The position numbers and the translations under genes were made by a program. From assembly GCA_010912705.1 (NCBI GenBank), contig POWB01000019.1, positions 39,684-103,683 of the forward strand: a stretch of 64,000 nucleotides of DNA, written 5' to 3'. The first letter of the stretch is position 1, and the number at the start of each line of letters is the position of its first letter. This document shows, piece by piece, positions 34,945 to 43,924 of the stretch. The notes under the pieces were generated by a model. That model was not told the origin of the DNA, did no database searches, and saw only the letters and a program-made list of their open reading frames with translations. This stretch comes from Halochromatium sp. Lineage in GTDB: Bacteria; Pseudomonadota; Gammaproteobacteria; Chromatiales; Chromatiaceae.

Positions 34945-35749
34945 GAAGCGTGTCAAATGTAGCAAGGTACCAACCTGGATGGTGACCTATGCTGACCTCA
35001 TGACCTTACTGCTCTGTTTCTTCGTGCTGCTGCTATCGTTTTCGGAAGTCGACGCCATCCGTTTCAGACGTCTCGCTGGAGAGATGGCAAAGGCCTTTGG
35101 CGTGCAGCGGGATGTCCCCGCAGATTTGATTCCGATGGGCACCAGCCCGGTGCTGCAGCATTTCTCGCCCGGTCGGGTCGAGCCTATCCCGTTCAACGAA
35201 GTGCGTCAAAGGACCAGCTTCGAGAAGCCGACGCTCGCCTCGGGAGAGATCGATTCCCGCGTGGCTGAGCGTCTCGAGGAGCTAACGGTTCGAATCGAGC
35301 AGAAAATCCGTGAGGCCGAGGCCGATGCGAATGTCAACGTCGAGCGCGTCGGCCTCGATATCATCATCCGCATCGACGAGAGGGGAAGCTTTCCATCAGG
35401 CTCCGCTGAGCTCAGTGAATCATTGAGGGGATTGCTCCAGACTCTGTCGGGGGAATTCACCGAGATGCCAGGGTATATCGCGATCGACGGACATACCGAT
35501 AACGTGCCGATCAGCAGTGAGCGGTTTCACAGCAACTGGGATCTCTCGGCGATGCGAGCTGCGACAGTCGCCAATGTGCTCCTTGAGGGTGAGACGCTTG
35601 AGCCTGAGCGCCTGATCGTGCTCGGACATGCTGAAACACGGCCGCTTGTACCGAACGACAGCCCTGAGCAGCGGGCCCAAAATCGGCGTGTCGAGCTCAG
35701 TCTGCGCGCTGGCGAGGTGATCGAGCGCGAGCTTGGGCTCAGGGAGTAA
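34937..35749 (+). CDS. pomB: Flagellar motor stator protein, sodium-type (PomB)
   Basis: GTG 34937 (PKKRVKCSKVPTWMVTYADL) with GAGGAA upstream is chosen over a start 60 bp earlier inside pomA; this gives 270 aa. YADLMTLLLCFFVLLLSFSE is the single transmembrane helix, with the ion-carrying Asp in YAD. The C-terminal OmpA-like peptidoglycan-binding domain carries IAIDGHTDNVPIS, SNWDLSAMRAATVANVL and NRRVELSL. It ends 11 bp inside the convergent tcdA gene. Confidence 0.9.
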   Translation: MPKKRVKCSKVPTWMVTYADLMTLLLCFFVLLLSFSEVDAIRFRRLAGEMAKAFGVQRDVPADLIPMGTSPVLQHFSPGRVEPIPFNEVRQRTSFEKPTLASGEIDSRVAERLEELTVRIEQKIREAEADANVNVERVGLDIIIRIDERGSFPSGSAELSESLRGLLQTLSGEFTEMPGYIAIDGHTDNVPISSERFHSNWDLSAMRAATVANVLLEGETLEPERLIVLGHAETRPLVPNDSPEQRAQNRRVELSLRAGEVIERELGLRE

Positions 35750-36461
35750 GACGAAGCAGCCGCTGTATACCCAGGCCCGCTAAAGTCAAGCCGAAGAGTC
35801 CTGGCAGATAACTGATGGTGCCATTGATCGCACGTGGTCGTCCCCGCGAGGTCGGCGCTGGTGGCAATGGCTGACGCGGGGGCTCATCCGACCAAACCGC
35901 GACAATCCCTCGGCCGTAGCCACGCCGGCGCAGCTGCTGACGCACCTTGCGCGCCAGCGGACAACCGCCACTATCCATCAGGTCACCAACCTGAATCCGG
36001 GCCGGATCAAGCCGCCCACCGGCGCCCATACTAGACACCACCGAAGTGCTTGCATCAACCGCGGCGCCGAGCAGCGCAAGCTTACTGTTGAGACTGTCAA
36101 TGGCGTCGACGACCAGATCATAGCCACCCTCTGAGATCAGCGATGGCAGCTCGTCAGCGGTGAGGAAGGCTTGAATCAGCGTCAGCCGCGCAGCCGGATT
36201 GATGTCGAGGATACGCCGACGCATGACCTCGGCCTTCGACTCACCGAGCGTACTCTGCAGTGCGCACAGCTGTCGATTCAGATTGGACTCCGCTACATGA
36301 TCACAATCGGCCAGGATCAGCTCACCCACTCCGGCACGCGCTAGCGCTTCAGCGGCAAAGGAGCCGACACCGCCGAGCCCGGCAACAAAGACACGCGCGG
36401 CACCTAGGCGCTCAACCCCCTGCTCACCGATCAGGATAGAGGTTCGCTCAGAAAGTCCCAT
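35739..36461 (-). CDS. tcdA: tRNA threonylcarbamoyladenosine dehydratase TcdA (CsdL)
   Basis: An E1-like adenylating enzyme that makes cyclic t6A37 in tRNAs. VFVAGLGGVGSFAAEALARAG is the ATP/nucleotide-binding loop, with DCDHVAESNLNRQL and VDAIDSLNSKLAL further on. The C-terminus carries PGLFGLTLAGLGIQRLL, typical of TcdA. The start ATG 36461 (MGLSERTSILIGEQ) is preferred to one 45 bp upstream and overlaps tatD by 14 bp. Length 240 aa. Confidence 0.9.
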   Translation of the reverse strand: MGLSERTSILIGEQGVERLGAARVFVAGLGGVGSFAAEALARAGVGELILADCDHVAESNLNRQLCALQSTLGESKAEVMRRRILDINPAARLTLIQAFLTADELPSLISEGGYDLVVDAIDSLNSKLALLGAAVDASTSVVSSMGAGGRLDPARIQVGDLMDSGGCPLARKVRQQLRRRGYGRGIVAVWSDEPPRQPLPPAPTSRGRPRAINGTISYLPGLFGLTLAGLGIQRLLRLTP

Positions 36462-37242
36462 TGGCGGGGCCACTTGCGGCACCAATCCCCAACAGCCGAG
36501 ACGCATTGGCGGTGGTTTGCTGAGCCAGATAAGCAGGGTCTGCAGCGCGCACCTCAGCGAGGCTATTCAGGATCTCGGGAAGATAGGCGGGACTATTCCG
36601 CTGATACTGATGCGTGGCGACGCTAAGATCCGGTGCATCGGTCTCGAGCACAATCGCCGGCAACGGCAGATCAGCCGCCAAGCGCCGCAGACGCGTCGAG
36701 CGCTTGAAGGTCAGCATGCCGCCAAAGCCCAAGCAAAAGCCCAGATCCATGTAGCGCTGTGCCTGCTGCAGGCTGCCATTAAACGCGTGCGCGATGCCGC
36801 CGACCACCGGCGTCTCCACTAACAGCCTAAGCATCTCCTCATGTGCCTTACGCACATGCAAGAGCACCGGGCGCCGTGCCGCCTGGGCAATCGCGAGCTG
36901 GGCTTGGCAGAGAGCGAGCTGACGCGACCGATCGGCGTCTTTAGCATGAAAATCGAGCCCGATCTCCCCGATCGCGACGGGATTAGCCGTCGCCAAGCGC
37001 TGCTCGAGCAAGGCAAGATCCGTCTCAGCCTGTCGATCTAGAAAGAGCGGATGCAGACCGAGCGCCGGATAGAGGCCGGCATCGCTCGCGCACAGCCGCA
37101 GCAGTTGATCCCACCCCCGGGCATTGATCCCAGGCACAACGATTGACGCCACACCAGCCGCACGCGCATCGGCCAAGACTTGCGCCCGATCGGCATCAAA
37201 GGCCGCGACATCAAGATGGCAGTGGGTATCGATGAGCGTCAT
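36448..37242 (-). CDS. TatD-family metal-dependent hydrolase
   Basis: A 264-aa amidohydrolase-fold DNase-like protein. IDTHCHLDVAAF near the N-terminus (HxH), GEIGLDFH, PVLLHVRKAH, VGGIAHAFNG and LETDAPDL match the metal ligands of TatD. It resembles the YjjV/YcfH subgroup more than TatD itself. It overlaps tcdA and is probably cotranscribed with it. Substrate DNA or D-aminoacyl-tRNA type activity cannot be resolved. Confidence 0.9.
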   Translation of the reverse strand: MTLIDTHCHLDVAAFDADRAQVLADARAAGVASIVVPGINARGWDQLLRLCASDAGLYPALGLHPLFLDRQAETDLALLEQRLATANPVAIGEIGLDFHAKDADRSRQLALCQAQLAIAQAARRPVLLHVRKAHEEMLRLLVETPVVGGIAHAFNGSLQQAQRYMDLGFCLGFGGMLTFKRSTRLRRLAADLPLPAIVLETDAPDLSVATHQYQRNSPAYLPEILNSLAEVRAADPAYLAQQTTANASRLLGIGAASGPANGTF

Positions 37243-37278
37243 TGAGAGCGCCTCGTGGCGACCAAGGCAGCGCGCCGC

Positions 37279-37806
37279 TCACCACATCAGATCGTCAGGG
37301 ACCTTATAATCAGCGTACTCATCGTCAAGATCATCCGGCTCGGGACGATTCTGCACCAGCACCAAGTCCGGCTCGGCGCTGGCGAGGCGCTCAGCAACGG
37401 CCGCTGGCACCAATTCATAGAAGTCATCATGGCGGACGATGGCCAGGTTGCCTGCAACCAGGTCACGATGTTGATCCGCGTTCAGGTAGAGCCGTTTCAG
37501 CGCCTTACCATCAGTGAAATTGTAGGCCGTATCGCCCGCTGCACGCGCGATCCGGTTATCCCGCACCAGCTGCCAGAGCGCGATCTGCTCGGCCTTACGC
37601 CTCGCCTCCTCGTCACGCTGACGATTCAACTCCTGATCACGCTTGCGCTTCTCGGCGGCCGCCTGAGCCGCCTGCTGACGCTCGGCGGCATCTGCGGTCG
37701 GCGTGCCAGATCGCTTCTGTTTCCGCTTCTTGGACTTGGTGCTGCGCAGCTGCTGCTCAGTCGCTAGCCCGGCTTTCACTAGTTGGTCCTGCAGGGAACC
37801 CGCCAT
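37279..37806 (-). CDS. DUF2058 family protein (YaiL-like)
   Basis: A 175-aa protein from ATG 37806 (MAGSLQDQLVKAGL). The N-terminal half is highly charged coiled-coil (KSKKRKQKRSGTP, AAEKRKRDQELNRQRDEEA), the C-terminal half a folded domain (GDTAYNFTDGKALKRLYLNA, LAIVRHDDFYELVP). It matches DUF2058, annotated as nucleoprotein/polynucleotide-associated. A role in RNA or DNA association is inferred from the basic stretch. It lies 36 bp from tatD on the same strand. Confidence 0.85.
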   Translation of the reverse strand: MAGSLQDQLVKAGLATEQQLRSTKSKKRKQKRSGTPTADAAERQQAAQAAAEKRKRDQELNRQRDEEARRKAEQIALWQLVRDNRIARAAGDTAYNFTDGKALKRLYLNADQHRDLVAGNLAIVRHDDFYELVPAAVAERLASAEPDLVLVQNRPEPDDLDDEYADYKVPDDLMW

Positions 37807-37913
37807 GCCGCTCCATCCTCCGGTATCAGGGCGCCGCGTGGCCCATAAGCCGCGAGACATAGAATAAGCTTCAGATTGTAACGCCTGCTCAGCGTTTGCG
37901 CGTTATCCTTTGC

Positions 37914-38012
37914 GCCTTCCCTTCCTCCCTATCCTCACTTCCCCCCTTCCTCACTTCCTCACTTCCCCCCTTCCTCACCTCCCCCCTTCCTCACTTCCTC
38001 ACTATCTCACCG
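37914..38012. repeat. Polypyrimidine tract with CTTCCTCACTTCC-type tandem units
   Basis: About 100 bp of almost pure C/T on the plus strand (units such as CTTCCTCACTTCC and CACTTCCCCCC repeated) ahead of the OmpH/Skp gene. The complementary purine strand could form unusual DNA structure. Confidence 0.85.
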
Positions 38013-38092
38013 ATGCGGTATACAATCGCCAGCTAGCTACATCTGCGGCTTCCAGCATGCGAGGAGGCCCTTCGTCTCTCAGGAGCTCAGCC

Positions 38093-38611
38093 ATGAAACA
38101 CCCTTTTGCCATCCTCGGTCTCTTGCTCGCGATGCCATTGGCCATCTCCTCGCCGCTACGAGCCAGCGAGATTGGCTATGTCGACATGCAGCGCGTATTA
38201 GAGGAGAGCCAGCTCGGCAAGCAGGCACAGACCAATCTACAAGAGCGCTTTGGTGACGAGCAGCAGACCTTCGCCGAGGAAGAGGTGGCGATTCGCCAGC
38301 TGCAGCAAACACTCGAGCGCGATCGCCCCCTGATGAGCGCCGCCCAGGTCGAGAAGACCGAGCAAGAGATTCAGGATCGGATCAAAAAGTTTGAGCAGGA
38401 TTTCGCAAAGATCCAGCGGCAACTGGCACAGGCGCAGCAGCAAGAGGGTCAAAAAATCTTACCAGCAGCCCGTGACGCGGTCATCAGTGTTGCCAAACAG
38501 CGTAAGATCGACGCCGTCTTCGAGGCCAACCAGGCTGGCGTCGTCTATCTTGACGAGGATGGCGATATCACCGACGCCGTGATTAAGGCCATGGATACCA
38601 GCACAAACTAG
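38093..38611 (+). CDS. OmpH/Skp-family periplasmic chaperone
   Basis: A 172-aa periplasmic chaperone-like protein. ATG 38093 with AGGAG at 38081-38085 starts a signal peptide (MKHPFAILGLLLAMPLAIS...). The mature N-terminus IGYVDMQRVLEESQ is the OmpH hallmark; a long coiled coil follows (EVAIRQLQQTLERDRPLM, KFEQDFAKIQRQLAQAQQQ), then VYLDEDGDITDAVIKAMD. It is not next to bamA/lpxD, where skp is usually found, so it may be a paralogue. Confidence 0.85.
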   Translation: MKHPFAILGLLLAMPLAISSPLRASEIGYVDMQRVLEESQLGKQAQTNLQERFGDEQQTFAEEEVAIRQLQQTLERDRPLMSAAQVEKTEQEIQDRIKKFEQDFAKIQRQLAQAQQQEGQKILPAARDAVISVAKQRKIDAVFEANQAGVVYLDEDGDITDAVIKAMDTSTN

Positions 38612-38846
38612 GGCAAGGGCCCCAAAGCCAGCACAGCATTCAAAACCTGGCCAAGATTCCTGCAATTTTGCTAACACAGATCAGGTTTTTCTGCCCCTAC
38701 CGACGGCAGTTCATGACCGTTGGTTTACACTTCGACGGAGGGTCACGCGCGTTGGCAGCCAGTGCGCCGCGGCCCGTCCATCAAACTGTTCACTACGACA
38801 CCGGCAGCGCCATTGAGGCGATGCCGTTCCGGAGGTTCGCAAGCCG

Positions 38847-39083
38847 ATGCTTGGAGAAATTCACGATGTGATCCATGAGTTTCCGGAGCTCGAAGGCAAG
38901 ATCGACGAGATGCGCGCAAGCAACTCTGCCTTTGCCGAGCTCATGGACTCCTATGACACGCTGGACGCAAAGGTCCGCAAGCTCGAGGAGCTCGGCACCC
39001 CGGTTGCCGATGAGACGATCGAAGACCTAAAGAAGGAGCGTCTCCTGCTCAAGGATAGGCTCTACGACCTACTCCGGACCTAG
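38847..39083 (+). CDS. YdcH family small protein (DUF465)
   Basis: A 78-aa helical-hairpin protein: MLGEIHDVIHEFPELEGKI..., DTLDAKVRKLEELGTP, LKKERLLLKDRLYDLL. It matches YdcH/DUF465, small proteins of unknown function widespread in proteobacteria. The 235-bp gap before it and the 183-bp gap after it show no convincing signals. Confidence 0.85.
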   Translation: MLGEIHDVIHEFPELEGKIDEMRASNSAFAELMDSYDTLDAKVRKLEELGTPVADETIEDLKKERLLLKDRLYDLLRT

Positions 39084-39266
39084 CCGCCGGACCAACGTCA
39101 GCAGACGGGCGGCGCAGACAGGCTGAGCATCTCACCCGTTCCCTGACCTAGCCCGCCGCGTCCACAGACGAGACATCGCATAAGGCCGCGGCGGCCTCTC
39201 TTGCCCTAGGGCGTTGCGCCGCACCGAGATCCTAGGCCATCGCCTCCAAGCCAGGGATAGCATGCT

Positions 39267-41105
39267 ATGCGACCCTCTTCATCCTCAGCTGATTCTTTGG
39301 ATCGGCCGCGCGGTCGACGTTTGCGACCACTACTCCGCTTGTTGGGCTTCGGACGCCCTTATCTCGGCCGCCTGCTGCTTGCCGTCGCTGCGCTGCTGTT
39401 TGCTGCCGGCGCGCTACTCGCCTTCGGCCAGGTGATTCGGCATGTGGTCGATACCGGGCTCGCCAATGGCTCACCGACCTCACTGAACCAAGCACTGCTC
39501 TTGTTCTTGCTGGTCGTCCTGCTCTTAAGCGCGGCCGTCGGGCTGCGCAGCTGGCTGCTGAATTGGCTTGGCGAGCGTATCGTCGCCGATGTGCGCCAAG
39601 CGGTGTTTGACCGCGCCCTAACCCTCAATGTCGGCTTCTTCGAGACCACCCGGACCGGCGAGGTGATCTCGCGGCTCACCAGTGATACAGCGCTACTGCA
39701 GACGGTGGTTGGCTCGACCTTTGCCATGGGCCTGCGCAGTGCGCTGCTCACGCTTGGCAGTCTGGTCATGTTGGCCATCACCAGTCCACAGCTCACCCAG
39801 CTAGTGCTGCTGGGAGTACCGCTGGTCTTAGTCCCGGCTTGGGTCCTTGGCCATCGCGTACGGCGGCTGTCGCGGCGCAGCCAAGACCGGATCGGTGATG
39901 TCGGCGCCTATGTCGACGAAACCCTGCACGGCATTCGCACGGTACAGGCCTTCTGTCACGAGCCGATCGATCGGGGACGCTACAGCGAACGCGTTGAGGA
40001 GGCCTTCGCAACCGCGATGCAGCGCTCCCTAGCCAGTGCCCTCTTGAGCACCCTGGTCACCCTGCTGACCTTTGGCGCCATTGGGGTGGTGCTCTGGTTC
40101 GGCGGCCGCGAGGTTCTAGCCGGCCGGCTCACTGGTGGTGAACTCACGGCATTCCTGTTCTACGCCATCCTGGTCGCCGGCAATATCGGCGCCTTGTCTG
40201 ATATTGCCGGCCAGTTGCTGCGTGGCGCAGGTGCTGCCGAGCGCCTGATGGAGCTGCTCGAGACCGAGCCGGCGATCAGGCCGCCAACCAATCCGCGTCC
40301 ACTGCCGGAGCCGGTCCAGGGCCGCGTCAGTGCCGAGCGCCTGAGCTTTACCTATCCGTCACGGCCAACGCATCCGGCCCTCGCCGAGATTGATCTGGAG
40401 ATCGCACCTGGCGAGCAGGTTGCCCTGGTAGGTCCCTCTGGCGCCGGCAAGTCGACGCTATTTCATCTGCTACTGCGCTTCTATGATCCGCAACAAGGCG
40501 CATTGCGACTCGAGGGTATCGATCTCCGCGAGCTGGAGCCGGCCGATTTTCGACGCCAGATCGTCATTGTGCCGCAAGACCCGGTGATCTTCGGTGCTGA
40601 TGCCCTAGAGAACATTCGGTATGGATTAGAGGCCGATGAGGCCGCCGTTGAAGCCGCGGCCCGGGCCGCTCACGCCCATGAATTCATCCAGCGGCTACCT
40701 GATGGCTATCGCACCTTCCTCGGCGAGCGTGGCGTGCGTCTCTCCGGTGGTGAGCGCCAGCGCATCGCGATTGCGCGCGCCATCCTGCGTGACCCTGCCG
40801 TGTTGCTATTGGACGAGGCAACGAGCGCGCTCGATGCCGAAAGTGAGCGTTTGGTTCAGGACGCACTCGAGCATCTGATGCGCGGTCGCACCAGCATCGT
40901 CATCGCGCATCGTTTGGCAACGGTGCGCAATGCCGATCGTATCCTGGTGCTCGATCAGGGCCATCTGGTCGCGAGTGGCCGCCATCAGGACTTGCTCGAT
41001 GAAGATGGCCTCTATGCCCGACTTGCCGCACTGCAATTCCAAGACGCTGGCCTAAGCGGCCATTCAGCGACGGCCAAGGATGCGGATCAGTCGGCAAAGC
41101 CATAG
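39267..41105 (+). CDS. ABC exporter half-transporter (MsbA-related)
   Basis: A 612-aa fusion of a six-helix transmembrane domain (about 35-320) with an ATPase domain. ATPase motifs: VGPSGAGKSTLFHLLL (Walker A), LSGGERQRIAIARAIL (signature), AVLLLDEATSALDAE (Walker B), IAHRLATVRNADR (H-loop). It resembles the MsbA-related/ABCB family found in many proteobacteria. Substrate unknown; lipid or drug export is possible. Its 3' end overlaps the convergent gene by 19 bp. Confidence 0.93.
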   Translation: MRPSSSSADSLDRPRGRRLRPLLRLLGFGRPYLGRLLLAVAALLFAAGALLAFGQVIRHVVDTGLANGSPTSLNQALLLFLLVVLLLSAAVGLRSWLLNWLGERIVADVRQAVFDRALTLNVGFFETTRTGEVISRLTSDTALLQTVVGSTFAMGLRSALLTLGSLVMLAITSPQLTQLVLLGVPLVLVPAWVLGHRVRRLSRRSQDRIGDVGAYVDETLHGIRTVQAFCHEPIDRGRYSERVEEAFATAMQRSLASALLSTLVTLLTFGAIGVVLWFGGREVLAGRLTGGELTAFLFYAILVAGNIGALSDIAGQLLRGAGAAERLMELLETEPAIRPPTNPRPLPEPVQGRVSAERLSFTYPSRPTHPALAEIDLEIAPGEQVALVGPSGAGKSTLFHLLLRFYDPQQGALRLEGIDLRELEPADFRRQIVIVPQDPVIFGADALENIRYGLEADEAAVEAAARAAHAHEFIQRLPDGYRTFLGERGVRLSGGERQRIAIARAILRDPAVLLLDEATSALDAESERLVQDALEHLMRGRTSIVIAHRLATVRNADRILVLDQGHLVASGRHQDLLDEDGLYARLAALQFQDAGLSGHSATAKDADQSAKP

Positions 41106-41995
41106 ATGAAATAGAGGGTTTCGAGCAAGCGCGTCGGTGCCGAATCCTCACCAAACCAGCGCTGGAAGATCCTCTCGATCTCTCCACCACGATAGACCTC
41201 AGCGAGTCCACGATTGACTTCTAGCCTGAAATCAGCATCGTTGCGCGGCAATGCAAAGGCGTAGGGCTCAACCGAAAATTTTGCATCGACGATCCCAAAG
41301 TCCTCGGCCTTCCCGGTTTCCGCAACCTGTCCAATCAGCACTAAACGGTCGCCAGCAACCGCGTCAAGCTCATCGGCGATAAGGCGCTCACGCCCATCCT
41401 TAGCATCACGGATTGGCACCAGCTCCAGCTCGATCCCGCGCTCGATCAGCGCCGGGCGCAAGCGGCGCTCGGTCGTTGTCTCTGGCACCACACCAACCTT
41501 ACGACCAGCGAGATCCTCCAGTCCGCGCAGCCCGCGATCACTCTTGACCAGGATGCCGCCGGATTCGACAAAGACGACATTAGAGAAGTCGACTTGACGC
41601 TGTCGAGACAGGGTCATGGTGGTGGTTCCGCATTCGATATCCGCCTCAGCATTGGCAACTGCAGCCACACGGCGCGGGGTATTGCCTTCGATCCAGGCGA
41701 TCTCGAGGGCGTCTAGTCCCAGCGCCTGCTGCACGGCGGTAACGATGTGCCGGCAGAGATCGACCGAGTAGCCACGTGGGACGCCTTCCGCATCCTTGAA
41801 TGAGATCGGATAGGCATTAGGCGCGTAGGCGATGCGGATGATCTCTGAGGCCTTGATCCGATCTAGCGCGCCTGTACCGGCAAAGGCCGCGCTGAAGGCC
41901 AAAAAGGCCAAAACAGCAGCAATGAGTCGCCACATTGGGGCCACCACAACGGCTCTCCTCGGCACAGGCCGGAACTGCGACAGGCTATTCATCAC
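41087..41995 (-). CDS. Periplasmic amino-acid-type solute-binding protein (SBP family 3)
   Basis: A 302-aa SBP_bac_3 protein. The N-terminal signal region contains WRLIAAVLAFLAFSAAFA. Then come IRIAYAPNAYPISFKDAEGV, GYSVDLCRHIV, ADIECGTTTMTLSRQRQVDF and LRGLEDLAGRKVGVV, the standard two-lobe pattern. The closest pattern is a glutamate/aspartate-type or sensor-type binding protein. No ABC permease is next to it, so it may serve a distant transporter. Overlaps the PH-domain gene by 11 bp. Confidence 0.85.
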   Translation of the reverse strand: MMNSLSQFRPVPRRAVVVAPMWRLIAAVLAFLAFSAAFAGTGALDRIKASEIIRIAYAPNAYPISFKDAEGVPRGYSVDLCRHIVTAVQQALGLDALEIAWIEGNTPRRVAAVANAEADIECGTTTMTLSRQRQVDFSNVVFVESGGILVKSDRGLRGLEDLAGRKVGVVPETTTERRLRPALIERGIELELVPIRDAKDGRERLIADELDAVAGDRLVLIGQVAETGKAEDFGIVDAKFSVEPYAFALPRNDADFRLEVNRGLAEVYRGGEIERIFQRWFGEDSAPTRLLETLYFIYGFAD

Positions 41996-42476
41996 CAGCG
42001 CTGTATCCCTTGATGTGTTGACGAATCTCCTGCGGCCGCGGCAGCCCGCGGATGGTCAGCTCTGGCTCATCACCAGCGGTAAAGATCTGCAGGTCGCCAG
42101 CACCAACGATACGCTGGAACAGCGACTGCCCAATACGCACCGTGCGCACCGAGCCCATGTTGATCTCGGTGTACTCCTTGCTCAGCAGACCATGGGTCCA
42201 GACCAGCTCGCGCTCATAGATCTCGAGCTGATCCATCAGCGTGGCCAGCCACCAGCGCAGCAGTTGGAAGAAGCCAATCGCCAGCAGACCATAACCCACC
42301 CAGCGCAGGTCGAAGCCCTCTGGCAATTGAATCGGCTGCGTCGGCTCAGGCAGGAAAGGGATCGCCCCGGTGAAGGCGATGACTGCCCCCAAGAGTATCA
42401 GCACCCAGGCAACGAGGGCGCCAAAGGGGTGCGAGCGCCAGATCGAAGGGTTTGCCTTATAGAGCAGCTCAGACAT
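41985..42476 (-). CDS. Bacterial PH-domain (bPH2/DUF304-type) membrane protein
   Basis: A 163-aa protein with two N-terminal helices (HPFGALVAWVLILLGAVIAF, VGYGLLAIGFFQLLRWWL) and a C-terminal beta domain (ELVWTHGLLSKEYTEINMGSVRTVRIGQSLFQRIVGAGDLQIFTAGDEPE in two parts). It matches the bacterial PH-like family, related to YdbS/YdbT. It likely sits in the inner membrane with the PH domain cytosolic. Function unknown. Cotranscription with the solute-binding gene is likely. Confidence 0.8.
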   Translation of the reverse strand: MSELLYKANPSIWRSHPFGALVAWVLILLGAVIAFTGAIPFLPEPTQPIQLPEGFDLRWVGYGLLAIGFFQLLRWWLATLMDQLEIYERELVWTHGLLSKEYTEINMGSVRTVRIGQSLFQRIVGAGDLQIFTAGDEPELTIRGLPRPQEIRQHIKGYSAGDE

Positions 42477-42499
42477 GATAATTGACCACTATGATTGGT

Positions 42500-42560
42500 T
42501 GATCCTAGAAACCGCAGATGACAGAGATAAACGCAGATTAAAGCCATGTATAAACATGGC
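42500..42560. repeat. Degenerate CAGAT-type intergenic repeat and hairpin
   Basis: AACCGCAGATGACAGAG, then ATAAACGCAGATTAA, resembles the dispersed AACCGCAGAT...GATAAACGCAGAT elements of many proteobacterial genomes. It is followed by a hairpin GCCATGT (42543-42549) and ACATGGC (42554-42560) with a 4-nt loop. A related but more diverged copy is near 33840-33905. Confidence 0.5.
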
Positions 42561-42667
42561 CTTCGCAAGCAGACCAAGGACCAAGACCCAAGTCGCCACT
42601 CAATGCGCAGCCATGGTAAGCCCCCAGGAATGAGCATCCGGGGCCGCCATGACAGCAAGGCTCGCAA

Positions 42668-43246
42668 TCAGGCTTGCGCACTGTGAACCTGCTGAAAGAA
42701 GAGTCGCGAATTGATATCGTTCAGATCGAACTCATCGGGGTCGAAATCGCCACCAATCCACTCCTTCAATTCATCGTGCTCGGGATGCTCAGGATTGGCC
42801 AATGCATCCAGAAATGCGTAATAGCCCCAGACTCCGCCAACATCCTCGGGCGGACAAGCCCCCTTGCCTTTGAGGCACTGCGGCAACCGTTGCGCCTGGT
42901 CGAAAGGCAGGATCTTCTCCAACGTGATCTTGTGATTCCAGCCATCGCCAAAATCATACTCGTAGATCATTGACGCCTTTTCCTTCTTTAGGAGTTGATC
43001 AAGCCGATATTGTCGCTCGTCCGCCACCTCCATAAAATCATCGTAAGGGCTTGGTGCGCCATAGTATTGACCCGCTACGATGAATTGGTGCAGATGAGAA
43101 TCCGTCCACCCCATCAGGGTCTGCAGGATCTCATGCAAGTCTGCAAGCGGGGTTCTGTTCAGCACTAGGACGCGTCGCCAGATCGGCGGCTTAGTCTGCT
43201 TGAGCGTGACCTTCAACTGATAGATTTTACGTGATTCTTGGACCAT
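42668..43246 (-). CDS. Plasmid pRiA4b ORF-3 family protein
   Basis: A 192-aa protein from ATG 43246 (MVQESRKIYQLKVTLKQTKP). Family signatures: PPIWRRVLVLNRTPLADLHEILQ, MGWTDSHLHQFIV, YEYDFGDGWNHKITLEKI, GVWGYYAFLDALANPEH, FDPDEFDLNDIN. The family is common on mobile elements and in chromosomes; its activity is unknown. It overlaps the 3' end of the frameshifted amidase gene by 20 bp. Confidence 0.88.
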   Translation of the reverse strand: MVQESRKIYQLKVTLKQTKPPIWRRVLVLNRTPLADLHEILQTLMGWTDSHLHQFIVAGQYYGAPSPYDDFMEVADERQYRLDQLLKKEKASMIYEYDFGDGWNHKITLEKILPFDQAQRLPQCLKGKGACPPEDVGGVWGYYAFLDALANPEHPEHDELKEWIGGDFDPDEFDLNDINSRLFFQQVHSAQA

Positions 43247-43912
43247 GGACGGCACCCTCATCTGCGCAATAGATCGCTAAAAATGCTTCAAGATCAACCA
43301 CAATCCCCGGCCCGTCAGACATGCTCAAATCCCGATAGTACCGCAGGTTGCCCTGAGTATCCGTCTTTGTACCAGCCTCGGCACCAGGGCTGTCCCCAAC
43401 ACCAATACAGGGCCAGGACGGCGGTGGCTGGAGCCAGTCTCCATCAGCGTCCCGCATGTGACGCCGATCACTGGAAAAATCCCGCAGATAGTCTGCACTG
43501 GGGACCAGCCGAAACAGGGGCCGCAGCGGGGCCGGCCATGCGGCCGCCCGGGGGAAGCTGTGCGCGACCCAGATGCGCGCCGCCACCGGTTGCGGCAACT
43601 TAGTATCCAGATCCCAGATGCGCCGCTCCTGATCGAGCGCAATACAATGGTAATCCCACCAAGCAACGCCATCGGCCGCGCCAGCCTGCTGCTCGGCGAT
43701 CGGGCAGATAGACTCGCGACAAAGATCACCAGCTCGATATGGACGCCTAGCGGCGGTTCGACGCAGAGCCACCAGATGTTCTCCTCGCAATAGAACGGCT
43801 GATAGCGCCGCTGCTGGCGGACCTGCTCCTGCTCGCGACCGCGGTGACGGATCTGCTCATGCGGCTCCTGCAATCTTAGCTTGTGAGCCTGATCAGCGTG
43901 AAACGAGCACAT
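43227..43912 (-). pseudogene. Frameshifted protein N-terminal glutamine amidohydrolase (NTAQ1/WDYHV family)
   Basis: Two frames together make an NTAQ1-like protein. The first (43912 to about 43714) begins MCSFHADQAHKL and reads YQPFYCEENIWWLC, the Cys active-site block. The second (about 43713-43227) reads CPIAEQQAGAADGVAWWDYHCIAL, IWDLDTKLPQP and FSSDRRHMRDADG, supplying the His and Asp. A single missing base near 43712 (in GCGAGTCTATC) separates them. The enzyme deamidates N-terminal Gln. The Cys and His motifs are intact, so the frameshift may be recent or a sequencing error. Confidence 0.7.
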
Positions 43913-43924
43913 TGAGCAGAGCCA

